Source: VRUE01 sp040879985
Lineage (GTDB): Bacteria > Actinomycetota > Thermoleophilia > Solirubrobacterales > 70-9
Length of the DNA: 64,000 nt
NCBI GenBank assembly: GCA_040879985.1
Contig: JBBDJH010000006.1
Location: 1 to 64,000 of the forward strand
Reading direction: 5' to 3'
Below are positions 14,710 through 23,019 of this stretch, piece after piece. Made by a program: the position numbers and the translations under genes. Under the pieces are notes generated by a model. That model ran no database searches. It saw nothing but the letters and a program-made list of their open reading frames with translations, and had not been told where the DNA came from. Positions within the stretch are counted from its first letter, which is position 1. Each line of letters starts with the position of its first letter.

Positions 14710-14843
14710 GGGCCGGGGGCGGTCCCGATGGAGCCTCGCGAAGCGGCGCCCCGGCGGGTGGTTCAAGCGGCGAAGCCGCTCCAACATAGTGAGCGAAGCG
14801 CCAGCGAAGCGAACCTAGGCTCCATCGGGACCGCCCCCGGCCC
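14710..14843. repeat. Palindromic element family 2, copy A
   Basis: A perfect 27-bp stem (14710-14736 with 14817-14843) flanks an 80-nt core. The core contains an inner hairpin (GCGGC TTC GCCGC on the minus strand) and ends with the conserved GGGGCGCCGCTTCGCGAGGC block. Copy B at 23079-23211 has the same core in the opposite orientation. The right arm encodes the last codons of the otsA-like gene, and the element's TAG is that gene's stop codon. Confidence 0.85.
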
Positions 14844-16305
14844 TCCCCTGCGCCACTGCGCGCAACTCCTCGATGTCCTTCAACTGCTCGTCCACCCAAT
14901 CCCCCGGATTGCGCGAGTAGATGATCTCCTTGAGGTGCTGCGCCCGCACCCGCCGCTCCTCGGGGTCCATCGTCAGCGCCCGGTAGATCGCGTCGGCTTG
15001 GTCCTGGATGTCGAACGGGTTGACCGAGAGCACGCAGTCGGCCAGCTCCTCGTGCGAGCCGGTGTTCTCGGACAGCATCAGCACGCCGTCGCGGGTGTTG
15101 ACCGCCGGCGCCTCCTTGGCGACCAGGTTCATCCCGTCGAAGATCGAGTTGACCATCAGCAGGTCGAAGTGCTTGTAGCGGGCGACCGCCTCGGGGAAGT
15201 TCTCGTAGATGTTGAGGTTGATCGGCATCCAGTCGGTCGTGCCGTGGCGGTGGTTGACGACCGCGACCAGGGCCTCGATCCGTTCCAGGTACTCGGCGTA
15301 CTCGGGGACGTCCTGCCGCGAGGGCTGCAGGTGGGCGATGAAGGTGACCTTCTCGCGGAACTCCGGGTGCTGGGTGAGGAAGGTGTCGAAGGCGGTGAAG
15401 CCGCGCAGCACGTTCTTGGAGAGGTCGGCGCGGTCGACGCGGATGATCAGGTGCTCGCGCCGTCGCTCCAGCACTTCGCGCTCGTATTCGGCCACCTCCG
15501 CCGACTCGGCCGCTCGCCGCAGCCGCTCGGCGTCGATCGAGAGCGGGTAGGCGCGCGCCCGCGTCTCGCCGCCGTCGTGGCGCACCAGGCAGCGGTCGTA
15601 GTCGACGTCGACCTCGAGCAGTTCGTCGCAGCAGCGGATGAAGTTGATGCAGTAGGAGTGCGTGTGGAAGCCGATGATGTCGTTGGCGAGCATGCCGCGG
15701 AAGATCGCCTCGCGGATCCGCCCGGGCAGGATCCGCCAGCTGTCCGGCTGCGACCAGGGGATGTGGACGAAGTGGTGCAGGAAGGCGTCGGGCCGCGCCT
15801 CGCGGATCATCCCCGGCGCGGTGTAGAGGTGGTAGTCGTGCAGCATCACCAGCGGCCGCTCGCGGTCCTCGATCTGGCCGAGCACCGCGTCGGCGATGTC
15901 GCGGTTGATCGCCTGGTAGCCGTCGTCCCAGGCGTCGAGCTCCTCGCGGCGGATGTCGGGAGCGTTGGAGAGGTCCCAGAGGTAGTGCTGGATGAACCAG
16001 AGGATCGGGTTGGCGATCACGTTGTAGAAGCCGTCGTAGGCGTCGGGGTCGCTGCCGACCAGCAGCACCCGGTAATCGATCCCGTCGATCGAGATCTTCG
16101 CCGGGCCGCCGCTCTCCGCGGCGACGGCGACGTCCTCGTCGCTCATCGCCGAGGCGATCCAGAGCGCCTCGCGGTGGGAGACCAGGCCCGAAAGCGCCGT
16201 CACCAGGCCGCCGCCGCCGCGGCGCACGCTGCGTTCGCCGTCCTCGCCGCGCTCGAACTGCGCCGGCCCGCGGTTGGAGACGATGATCAGGGGATCGGCG
16301 GGCAT
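14815..16305 (-). CDS. otsA: GT20 trehalose-6-phosphate synthase-like enzyme
   Basis: Expected to transfer glucose from a nucleotide sugar to glucose-6-phosphate, giving trehalose-6-phosphate in the cytoplasm. Motifs run in family order: SNRGPAQF, RGGGGLVTAL, LHDYHLYTAP, HFVHIPWSQPDSWRILP, IIRVDRADLSKNVLRGF, LQPSRQDVPEY, SIFDGMNLVAKE and SENTGSHEEL. The Arg-Ala-Asp-Leu-Ser-Lys segment replaces the usual D-Y-T-K wording, so a related GT20 acceptor such as glycerol-3-phosphate is possible. Start ATG at 16305 has TAGGCT (16313-16318) 7 nt upstream, suggesting a leaderless transcript. Its C-terminus and stop lie within palindromic element copy A. No OtsB-type phosphatase is adjacent. Confidence 0.88.
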   Translation of the reverse strand: MPADPLIIVSNRGPAQFERGEDGERSVRRGGGGLVTALSGLVSHREALWIASAMSDEDVAVAAESGGPAKISIDGIDYRVLLVGSDPDAYDGFYNVIANPILWFIQHYLWDLSNAPDIRREELDAWDDGYQAINRDIADAVLGQIEDRERPLVMLHDYHLYTAPGMIREARPDAFLHHFVHIPWSQPDSWRILPGRIREAIFRGMLANDIIGFHTHSYCINFIRCCDELLEVDVDYDRCLVRHDGGETRARAYPLSIDAERLRRAAESAEVAEYEREVLERRREHLIIRVDRADLSKNVLRGFTAFDTFLTQHPEFREKVTFIAHLQPSRQDVPEYAEYLERIEALVAVVNHRHGTTDWMPINLNIYENFPEAVARYKHFDLLMVNSIFDGMNLVAKEAPAVNTRDGVLMLSENTGSHEELADCVLSVNPFDIQDQADAIYRALTMDPEERRVRAQHLKEIIYSRNPGDWVDEQLKDIEELRAVAQGRAGGGPDGA

Positions 16306-16341
16306 CGCCCTCAGCCTACCCCGACCGCCCAACAACCGCTT

Positions 16342-16384
16342 CCGCTGTTCCTTTTCCCTAAATGGTGTGGGAAAGGAACAGCGG
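16342..16384. terminator. Hairpin between treT and otsA
   Basis: CCGCTGTTCCTTTTCCC (16342-16358) pairs with its complement (16369-16384) with a one-base difference in the T/A run, around a 10-nt loop. It lies directly past the TreT-like stop (16393) on the minus strand and upstream of the otsA promoter, where a terminator is expected. Confidence 0.7.
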
Positions 16385-16392
16385 AACGGGGT

Positions 16393-17631
16393 TCAGGCGT
16401 CTAGTTCGCCCAGCAGCTGCAGCCAGTCGCGCAACAGGCGCGGCGAGAGAAACTCGCGGCGGGCGTGTTCCTTGCCCGCCTTGCCGAGCCGCTTGCCCAG
16501 CTCCGGGTCGGCGAGGATCTCGATGCAGCGCCGCGCGCACTCGGCCGGCGTGTCGACCAGGTAACCGCTCACCCCGTTCTCGATCTGCAGCGGGATGCCG
16601 CCGACGTTGCCGGCGACGGTCGGCCGCCCCTTCCAGAGCGCCTCGGTCACGGTCAGTCCGAAGCCCTCGCGGATCGACTTCTGCAGGCAGACGTCGGACT
16701 GCGACTGGAAGGCGTTGACCTCGATCGCGCCGACGTTGTTGAGGTTGTTGAGGATCTTGATGTCCTCGTCGCCGTCGGCGTATTCGACCGTCTGCTGGAA
16801 GAAGTCCCAGCCCTCGGGGTCGTCGGTCGCCATCGAGCCGACCAGCGCCAGCTGCACGTCGGGCAGCTCGGCGGTCACGTCGCGGTAGGCGTCGATCACG
16901 CCGATCGGGTCCTTCCAGGGGTCGAAGCGCGAGACCTGGGTGATCAGCGGCCGGTCGACGTCGATCCCGAACTGGTGGCAGACGAAGGCTGCGTCGTCGG
17001 GCGAGAAGGCCATGTTCTTCGGCGAGAGCGGGTCGATCGCCGGCGGCACGATGCGGACCCCGTTGTGGCCGTTGATCCCGTCCGGTACGTAGGACGGCAT
17101 GTGCCAGACGGTCGCGTCGTACTCCTCGATCAGCGGCTGCAGGCGGGCGATCGGCGCCGGGTTCGGCTCGGAGAGGTCGATGTGGCAGCGCCAGACCCAG
17201 TTGCGGCTCTTCCCGCCGGCGCCGCGGCGCAGGCCGATCGGCTGCGGGTCGTGGACGATGATCGTGTCCCACTCGCCCTTCAGCCCCTCGGCGTTGATCG
17301 CGTTGATCTCGTCGAAGACCGCCCACTGCTCGTCGCTGAGCGATTCCTCGGCGCCCTGCAGCGAGTTGTGCAGGAGCTTGGTCGCGTTGAAGAACTCTTC
17401 TTTGCCGAAGATCACGTGCCAGTGCGCGTCGACGCCGACGTCGCGCATCAACGGCACGATCGTGTAGAGGATCTCCGAGACGCCGCCGCCGAACGCGGTG
17501 GCGCTGACGTGCAGGACGCGCTGCCCTTTCAGCGGCTCGGCGAGCTCGCGAATCCGCTCGCTGAGCTCCTTGCCGGCGATGTGCGTGTAGTCCGAGAGGG
17601 ACTTCTGGCCGAGGGCGACTTCCTGAAGCAT
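16393..17631 (-). CDS. treT: GT4 trehalose synthase-type glycosyltransferase
   Basis: Resembles trehalose glycosyltransferring synthase (TreT), which joins an NDP-glucose and glucose to trehalose. The N-terminal Rossmann domain has VLHVSATAFGGGVSEILYTIVPLMRDVGVD and WRCHIDLSEPNP. The C-terminal domain has ITQVSRFDPWKDPIGVIDAYR, ALVGSMATDDPEGW, the GT4 glutamates in SIREGFGLTVTEALWKGRPTVAGNVGGIPLQI and a typical end. At 412 residues it fits. ATG 17631 has TAGAAA (17638-17643) 6 nt upstream. Placed directly ahead of a GT20 enzyme on the same strand, the two give alternative routes to trehalose or related osmolytes. Confidence 0.88.
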   Translation of the reverse strand: MLQEVALGQKSLSDYTHIAGKELSERIRELAEPLKGQRVLHVSATAFGGGVSEILYTIVPLMRDVGVDAHWHVIFGKEEFFNATKLLHNSLQGAEESLSDEQWAVFDEINAINAEGLKGEWDTIIVHDPQPIGLRRGAGGKSRNWVWRCHIDLSEPNPAPIARLQPLIEEYDATVWHMPSYVPDGINGHNGVRIVPPAIDPLSPKNMAFSPDDAAFVCHQFGIDVDRPLITQVSRFDPWKDPIGVIDAYRDVTAELPDVQLALVGSMATDDPEGWDFFQQTVEYADGDEDIKILNNLNNVGAIEVNAFQSQSDVCLQKSIREGFGLTVTEALWKGRPTVAGNVGGIPLQIENGVSGYLVDTPAECARRCIEILADPELGKRLGKAGKEHARREFLSPRLLRDWLQLLGELDA

Positions 17632-17711
17632 CGGCGATTTCTACAGGCCACGCCGGTTGGACGCCTTGCGGTGCGATCGAGGGGTCCCCCGTGCCCTGAA
17701 TCGCTCGTTCG

Positions 17712-18848
17712 TCAGCCGCCGGATTCGGCGACCGGGCGCTTGCCGAGGGTGACCTCGACCTCTTCGCGATCCCCGTCCGCACGGAGGACGTCGAGCGTCA
17801 CCGTCTCGCCGGGCGGCGAGGAGGCGATGTAGCGGGAGAGGTCGTCCGGCAGGACCACCTCGCGACCGTCGACGGCGACGATCGTGTCGCCGCCGGTCTG
17901 GTACGGGATGCCCTGGAAGCGCAGTTTGTCCTCGCCCCCCTCGAGCCCGGCTTCGTCGGCCGGCCCGCCGGCGACGACTTCGGCGACGAGGCCGCCGTGG
18001 TCGACGTCGAGCCCGAGCTTGCGGGCGAGCTGCGGGTAGAGCGCCTGGCTGGAGACGCCGATGTAGGCGTAGTCGACCTCGCCCCGGCGTTTGAGCTGGG
18101 CCAGCGAGCGCTTCACGGTGGAGATCGGCACCGCGAAGCCGACCCCGTCGTTGGCGCCGGAGTTGGTCTCGATCTGCTGGTTGACGCCGACGACGCGCGC
18201 GTCGGCGTCGAGCAGCGGGCCGCCCGAGTTGCCGGGGTTGATCGAGGCGTCGGTTTGGATCGCCCCCTCGATCTGGAACTGGGTCAGCGAGCCGACCGAG
18301 CGGTCGGTCGCCGAGACGATCCCCACCGAGAGCGACTGCTGCTCGCCGAACGGGCTGCCGATCGCCGCGACCGGCTGGCCGACGACCAGTTCGTCGTCGT
18401 CGCCGAGCGCCAGCGGCTGCAGCTCGAAGCCGTTCGGGTCGACCTCGAGCAGGGCGATGTCGGCGAACGGGTCGAAGCCGGCGATCCGCGCCGGCACCAC
18501 GTTGCGGTCCGGGAACTCGACGAAGACCGACTTCGCCTCCTCGCGGTCCTCGCCCTCGCCGTTGGTGACGACATGGGCGTTGGTGACGATCCGGCCCTCG
18601 CCGTCGAGCACGAAGCCGGACCCTTCGGCGGCGCCCTGGTCGAAGATCGAGCGGATCGTGACCACGCCGGGCGAGGCCTCGCGGTAGACCTCGGCGGCGT
18701 CGAAGCCGCCGCCGGCAGCCTGCACGACCACCTCGGTCGTCGTCTTCGTCGCCGGCGGGGCGCCGGCCCCGGAGTCCCCGCTCTCGCCGCCGCAGCCGGC
18801 CAGCAGGGCGAGGGCTAGAACGAGCAGCGTGACCGCCGCCGCCCTCAC
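17712..18848 (-). CDS. HtrA-like serine protease lipoprotein with PDZ domain
   Basis: Extracytoplasmic DegP/HtrA-family protease for envelope quality control. The N-terminus is a lipoprotein signal with LAGC (lipidated Cys19). The catalytic triad is His92 (VTNAHVV), Asp130 (FADIALL) and Ser208 (INPGNSGGPLL). A PDZ domain covers the C-terminal third (GLVAEVVAGGPADEAGLEGG, DTIVAVDGREVVLPDDLSRYI). The start GTG overlaps the histidine kinase stop (GTGA), so it is coupled to the two-component system upstream and may be one of its outputs or cofactors. 378 residues, ending GKRPVAESGG. Confidence 0.94.
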   Translation of the reverse strand: MRAAAVTLLVLALALLAGCGGESGDSGAGAPPATKTTTEVVVQAAGGGFDAAEVYREASPGVVTIRSIFDQGAAEGSGFVLDGEGRIVTNAHVVTNGEGEDREEAKSVFVEFPDRNVVPARIAGFDPFADIALLEVDPNGFELQPLALGDDDELVVGQPVAAIGSPFGEQQSLSVGIVSATDRSVGSLTQFQIEGAIQTDASINPGNSGGPLLDADARVVGVNQQIETNSGANDGVGFAVPISTVKRSLAQLKRRGEVDYAYIGVSSQALYPQLARKLGLDVDHGGLVAEVVAGGPADEAGLEGGEDKLRFQGIPYQTGGDTIVAVDGREVVLPDDLSRYIASSPPGETVTLDVLRADGDREEVEVTLGKRPVAESGG

Positions 18849-19903
18849 ACGCCGGCCTTCGCCGAGCGGGCCGCCGGTTGCGCCCGCGTCCCGGCTGGGG
18901 CGAGCGGCAGGTCGAGCGTGAAGGCGGTGAAGCGGCGGCTGGAGGAGAGCGCGATGCGGCCGTTCATCCGCTGCGCCAGCTCGCGGGCGATCGCCAGGCC
19001 GAGGCCCGAGCCGCCGGCCGAGTCAGCCGTGTAGAAGCGCTCGAAGATGCGTTTATGCACCCGCTGGGGGATGCCGGTGCCGTCGTCGGAGACGGTCAGC
19101 TCGGCGCGCTGGTCGGTGGAGTAGGTGGTCACGGTGACGCTGGCGCCCTCGGGGGTGTGGGTGAGGGCGTTGTCGAGCAGGATACGGATGATCTGCCGCA
19201 CCCTCTCCGGGTCGGCGACCGCGATCACCGGCCGCTCCGGAGTGCGCAGCTCGAGCCGCGAGCCGCGCACGTCGGCGCGGGCGCCGAACTCGCGCGCCAC
19301 GTCGCGCGCCAGCGAGCTCAGGTCAAAGCTGCCGATCGACATCTCGACGCCGCCGGCGTCGAGCTGGGAGAGGTTGAGCAGGTCGGCGGTGAGCTTGGTC
19401 AGGCGCTCGATCTGCTGGCGCATCGTGCGCACGAACTCGGCCCGCTCCTCGGGGCTCGGGTCCTCCTCGTCGAGCAGCTCGACGAAGCCGCCGAGGCTGA
19501 AGATCGGCGTGCGCAGCTCGTGCGAGGCGTTGGCGATGAACTGCTTGCGAGCGCTGTCGAGCTCGGCCAGGCGGCGCTGCATCTCATTGAAGGTGCGGGC
19601 GAGCTGGCCGAGCTGGCCGGAGGAGTCGACCGGGATGCGGGCGGCGAAGTCGCCGTCGGCGACCTTGCGCGCCGCGTCCTCGATCCGTTGCACGCGCTGG
19701 GCGACCACCCGGGCCCAGTAGACGCCGAAGGCGAGCGCTCCCAGCAGGGCGATCAGGCCGCCGGCGACGATCGGCCCGCCGGCCTCGCTGTGGCCGCCGA
19801 TCACCACCACCCAGACGTAGATGAGGATCGACGTCGCCGCTCCGATCGACAGGGCAGCGGTCGTGATCCGGCTGCCGAGCGGAGTGACGCGAAGCCCTTT
19901 CAT
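18845..19903 (-). CDS. Membrane sensor histidine kinase
   Basis: HisKA-HATPase kinase paired with the adjacent response regulator. Two hydrophobic segments (about residues 13-35 and 45-65) bracket a very short outside loop, followed by a HAMP domain. The dimerisation helix carries the phosphorylatable His128 (ANASHELRTPIFSL). ATP-binding motifs are DNALTHTPEGASV (N box), VSDDGTGIPQ (G1), FERFYTADSAGGSGLGLAIARELAQRMNG (F and G2 boxes). Start ATG at 19903 overlaps the regulator stop (ATGA). The nearly absent sensor loop suggests sensing in the membrane. 353 residues. Confidence 0.95.
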   Translation of the reverse strand: MKGLRVTPLGSRITTAALSIGAATSILIYVWVVVIGGHSEAGGPIVAGGLIALLGALAFGVYWARVVAQRVQRIEDAARKVADGDFAARIPVDSSGQLGQLARTFNEMQRRLAELDSARKQFIANASHELRTPIFSLGGFVELLDEEDPSPEERAEFVRTMRQQIERLTKLTADLLNLSQLDAGGVEMSIGSFDLSSLARDVAREFGARADVRGSRLELRTPERPVIAVADPERVRQIIRILLDNALTHTPEGASVTVTTYSTDQRAELTVSDDGTGIPQRVHKRIFERFYTADSAGGSGLGLAIARELAQRMNGRIALSSSRRFTAFTLDLPLAPAGTRAQPAARSAKAGV

Positions 19904-20595
19904 TCCCTGAAGCGGTAGCCGACGCCGCGCACCGTGAACAGGTACTCGGGCTGCTTGGGGTCGGCCTCGAGCTTTTCGCGCAGGTGGCGGATGTGGACGT
20001 CGACGGTGCGCGGGTCGCGGTAGTCGGAGTCGCCCCAGACGTGCTCGAGCAGGGTCTCGCGGCTCAGCACCTTGCCCGGCGAGCGGGCGAGCGCGGTGAG
20101 GATCTCGAACTCGACGTAGGTCGCGGCGACCTCCGCGCCGTGCAGGGTCACCGAGCGCCGCGACGGGTCGATCCTCAGCGCGGCGTGCTCGATCGGCCCT
20201 TCGTCCGGCGGGTCGACCGCCATCCGCGAGCGGCGCAGCGCCGCCTTGACGCGGCTGCGGAACTCGCGCATCGAGAACGGCTTGGTGATGTAGTCGTCGG
20301 CGCCGACCTCGAGCCCGGCCACCTTGTCGGTCTCGCTGCCCTTCGCGGTCAGCATGATGATCGGCACCTGGCTGCTGCGGCGCAGCTGCCGGCAGACCTC
20401 GACCCCGTCGAGCTTGGGCAGCATCAGATCGAGCACGACGAGGTCGAAGCGGGCCTCCTTGAAGCGCTCCAGCGCTTCGTGCCCGTCGAGCGCCGAGGTG
20501 ACGTGGTAGCCGTCCTTGCGCAGCGGGTAGCTGAGCAGGGTCTGGACCGACTGCTCGTCGTCGACTAGCAGTATCCGCGTAGACCCGTTCGGCAT
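19900..20595 (-). CDS. OmpR/PhoB-family response regulator
   Basis: DNA-binding regulator partnered with the kinase downstream. The receiver domain starts RILLVDDEQSVQTLL, has the phospho-acceptor Asp56 (DLVVLDLMLPKLDG), the Thr/Lys switch motifs (MLTAKG, DDYITKPFS), and the winged helix domain ends TVDVHIRHLREKLE ... YLFTVRGVGYRF. I chose ATG at 20595 because TACTCT (20602-20607) ends 6 nt upstream, suggesting a leaderless start; no ribosome-binding site is visible. 231 residues. Operon order is regulator, kinase, HtrA protease, each overlapping the next by a few bases. Confidence 0.95.
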   Translation of the reverse strand: MPNGSTRILLVDDEQSVQTLLSYPLRKDGYHVTSALDGHEALERFKEARFDLVVLDLMLPKLDGVEVCRQLRRSSQVPIIMLTAKGSETDKVAGLEVGADDYITKPFSMREFRSRVKAALRRSRMAVDPPDEGPIEHAALRIDPSRRSVTLHGAEVAATYVEFEILTALARSPGKVLSRETLLEHVWGDSDYRDPRTVDVHIRHLREKLEADPKQPEYLFTVRGVGYRFRE

Positions 20596-20601
20596 ATGGA
20601 A

Positions 20602-20607
20602 AGAGTA
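20602..20607 (-). promoter_or_regulatory. -10 hexamer TACTCT for the response-regulator operon
   Basis: TACTCT on the minus strand lies 6 nt before the ATG at 20595. With the missing ribosome-binding site, it points to leaderless transcription of the regulator-kinase-protease operon. Confidence 0.55.
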
Positions 20608-20714
20608 TCTGCGCCGGATCGTCTGCAGTTTTCGTTCGCGGCGGAGCCCCGTGGACGTATGTGCGAGTACCAAGTACTAAGGGTCCAGGGCCGGCGGTCG
20701 ATAGAGGGCACAGA

Positions 20715-20891
20715 ATGCAACGGCAACAGCTGAAAGGCCTGATCGAGAAGGGCAACTACCGGCCCGAGCCGGAGCTGGTTGCGAGCGCGATGCTGCGCCG
20801 CCGCGGCGTCCGCGAGCTGCTGGTCGGGCCGGGGATCAGCGCAGCTGGTCGAAGCCACGCGGCGCCAGCAGATCGCCGCCAGGCAGCCTGA
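20715..20891 (+). CDS. Small FlgM-like protein (MQRQQLKGLIEKG...)
   Basis: A 58-residue protein starting MQRQQLKGLIEKGNYRPEPELVASAMLRRRGVRELL. The wording K-G-x-I-x-x-G-x-Y-x-P/D-P-x-x-V-A-x-A-M-L resembles the C-terminal sigma-binding part of FlgM-type anti-sigma factors, although no flagellar genes are seen here. TAGAGG (20702-20707) ends 7 nt before the ATG, the spacing used by other genes in the window. The last 19 codons overlap the end of thiL on the other strand, so the C-terminus may be non-conserved. Anti-sigma function is only a suggestion. Confidence 0.5.
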   Translation: MQRQQLKGLIEKGNYRPEPELVASAMLRRRGVRELLVGPGISAAGRSHAAPADRRQAA

Positions 20892-21843
20892 TCTCCACCC
20901 CCTCGCCGGCGACCACCGCGCCGATACGAGTCAGCTGCGCGCCAGCGCTTTCCCGCACCGCCCGCGAGGCCTCTTCGAGCCGTTCGTGCGGTAGCGCGGC
21001 GAGCAGCTCGTAGTCTTCGCCGCCGCCGCTGGCCAGCTCGAGCGGTTCGCGGCCGCCCGCGGCGGCGACCTCGGCGACAGCGGCCGCGATCGGCAGGGCG
21101 TCGGCGTCGATCCGCAGCCCGACGCCGCTGGCCCTGGCTATGTGACCGGCGTCGCCGCCCAGCCCGTCGCTGAGGTCGATCATCGCCGTGGCGCCGGCCC
21201 CGGCGAGGGCCCTGCCGGCGTCGAGGCGGGCCCGGGGTTCGAGCTGCCTGGCAATCGCCGAGCGCAGGTGGTCGAGGTTTGAGTCGCTATGCGGTTCAAA
21301 CCTCGACCACCTCTCCGGATTGCGCTCGAGCAGCCGCAGGCCGGCCGCCGCGCCGCCGAGCTCGCCGGTGACGACGAGCGCGTCGCCGGGACGCGCCCCG
21401 GAGCGCCGGACCAGCTCTTCGGGGTCGTCGGCATAGCCGACGACCGTGACCGCGAGGGTCAGGACCGGGGCGCGGGTCACGTCGCCCCCTGCCAGGCTCG
21501 TGCCGGTCGGCGCGGCCACCGCCGCGATCCCCTCGAACAACTCGAGGCAGCCGTCCTCGTCGAGGTCGGCGGGGACGCCGAGGACGACGTAGGCCTCGCC
21601 CGCCCGGGCGCCCATCGCCGCCAGGTCGGAGAGCGCCACCGCCAGCGCCTTGCCGCCGATCTGTCCCAGGCTGCTCCACTCGCGCTTGAAGTGAACCCCG
21701 TCGATCAGCGCGTCGACGGAGGTCGCCGCGGCGCCGCCCGGGGGGGCGACGATCGCGGCGTCGTCGCCGCTGCCGAGCAGCAGGCGTGGCCCGGGCCGCG
21801 GCAGGCGCGCCTGTATGCGAGCCAGCAGGTCGAACTCGCCCAT
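20836..21843 (-). CDS. thiL: Thiamine-monophosphate kinase
   Basis: Phosphorylates thiamine monophosphate to the active diphosphate. The 335-residue protein from MGEFDLLARIQARLP has the family motifs GSGDDAAIVAPP, SVDALIDGVHF, GKALAVALSDLAAMGA, GTSLAGGDVTR, MIDLSDGLGGDAGHIA and GGGEDYELLAAL. I chose ATG at 21843, with GAGAAT (21850-21855) 6 nt upstream. An unusual variable segment between GLRLLERN and AIARQLEPRAR is encoded by a 17-bp palindrome (21266-21312), in a place where other ThiL proteins have a short loop. Divergent from the flippase-like gene at 21906. Confidence 0.95.
   Translation of the reverse strand: MGEFDLLARIQARLPRPGPRLLLGSGDDAAIVAPPGGAAATSVDALIDGVHFKREWSSLGQIGGKALAVALSDLAAMGARAGEAYVVLGVPADLDEDGCLELFEGIAAVAAPTGTSLAGGDVTRAPVLTLAVTVVGYADDPEELVRRSGARPGDALVVTGELGGAAAGLRLLERNPERWSRFEPHSDSNLDHLRSAIARQLEPRARLDAGRALAGAGATAMIDLSDGLGGDAGHIARASGVGLRIDADALPIAAAVAEVAAAGGREPLELASGGGEDYELLAALPHERLEEASRAVRESAGAQLTRIGAVVAGEGVEIRLPGGDLLAPRGFDQLR
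21266..21312. repeat. 17-bp palindrome inside thiL
   Basis: AGGTGGTCGAGGTTTGA (21266-21282) is a perfect inverted repeat of 21296-21312 around a 13-nt loop. It is in frame and encodes the ERWSRFEPHSDSNLDHLRS region of ThiL, a loop of variable length in the family. A stem of this length is unlikely by chance in coding DNA. It may be a further small palindromic insertion. Confidence 0.7.
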
Positions 21844-21905
21844 GCGCCCATTCTCCCCCAGCGGCAATCGGCAGCGGCCCCCGATCTGATTAAGGTGCGG
21901 CGGAC

Positions 21906-22985
21906 GTGGCAGCGGACCGACCACTCCTGCATCGAATCGGCGAGGCCGGGGCCAAGTTCGGCAGCCGGCCGCCGCGCAGCAAGCGCGTCCGGCTGGCGAT
22001 CCAGCTCGGCATCGCGCTCCTCGTCTTCGGCTTCCTCGTCCTCACGGTCATCAACCAGTGGGCGGAGATCCAGGACAAGGGCGTCCACTTCCACGGCTTC
22101 TGGCTGATCCCGGCCTTCCTCGTCCTGCCGCTCTTCTACGTGCTCAGCGCGCTCGGCTGGGACCTGATCCTGCGCTTCCTCGGCTACCGGATCGGGATCG
22201 GGCGGGCGCAGGTGGCGTGGGGCCAGCCGCTGCTGGCCCGCTACGTGCCCGGCAGCGTCCTCTACGTGCTCGGGCGGGTGCTGCTCTCCGAGCGGGCGGG
22301 GGTGCCGCGGCGGATCACGATCGCCAGCATCGTCTACGAGCAGGCGATCTCCGCCACCTCCGGGATCGCCTTCGCCGCCTTCTTCCTGATCAGCCACCCC
22401 GACCTGGCGGGCCAGCCGCTGCGCTGGGCGGTGCTGCTGGTCATCCCGGCGCTGATCGTGTTGCTCAGCCCGCCGGTCTTCCGGCCGCTGGCCGACCGGG
22501 TTCTGCGCGCCTTCGGCCGCGAAGCGTTGCCGGGGGTGATCCCGCTGCGCGGCGTGATCGTCCTGATCGCCTTCTACCTGTGCAACTGGGGGGTCGTCTC
22601 GGTCGGCGTCTACTGCGTTGCCCGCTCGGTCAGCACGATCCCACTTGACGAGGTGCTCACGGTCGGCTCGGCGCAGGCGGTCGGCTACGTCGCCGCGCTG
22701 GTCACGCTCGTCGCCCCGGCCGGCCTGGGGATCCGCGACGCGGCTTTTGCCTGGGCGGTCAAGGGGGCGCTGCCGGGTAAGAGCTTCGCGCTCGGCTCGT
22801 TGATCGCGATCGCGGTGCGCGGGGTGATGACCGTGGTCGAGCTGATCTACGTCGGCCTGGTCACGGCGCTGGGCAGGCGCGAGGGTTGGTCGATCCCGAC
22901 CGGCATCGTGCACGCCTCGCCGGAGGAGCGGGAGGCGGAGGCGCGGGACGGCAAGGCTGAGGTCAGGGCGCCGGAGATTCTTTAG
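21906..22985 (+). CDS. Flippase-like integral membrane protein (LPG-synthase TM / AglD-type)
   Basis: Polytopic membrane protein resembling the transmembrane domain of lysylphosphatidylglycerol synthases and the AglD/UPF0104 group, thought to move lipid-linked molecules across the membrane. About eight hydrophobic segments are visible, beginning VRLAIQLGIALLVFGFLVLTVI. The signature region GYVAALVTLVAPAGLGIRDAAFAW and the VPGSVLYVLGRVLLSERAG segment are typical. Start GTG at 21906 follows TAAGGT, which ends 9 nt upstream. It lies next to a GT87-like mannosyltransferase, so a role in export of a lipid-linked glycan is plausible but inferred. 359 residues. Confidence 0.8.
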   Translation: MAADRPLLHRIGEAGAKFGSRPPRSKRVRLAIQLGIALLVFGFLVLTVINQWAEIQDKGVHFHGFWLIPAFLVLPLFYVLSALGWDLILRFLGYRIGIGRAQVAWGQPLLARYVPGSVLYVLGRVLLSERAGVPRRITIASIVYEQAISATSGIAFAAFFLISHPDLAGQPLRWAVLLVIPALIVLLSPPVFRPLADRVLRAFGREALPGVIPLRGVIVLIAFYLCNWGVVSVGVYCVARSVSTIPLDEVLTVGSAQAVGYVAALVTLVAPAGLGIRDAAFAWAVKGALPGKSFALGSLIAIAVRGVMTVVELIYVGLVTALGRREGWSIPTGIVHASPEEREAEARDGKAEVRAPEIL

Positions 22986-23019
22986 TCCTTATTCGGACAC
23001 TGGCGTCGCGGTGGGCGGA

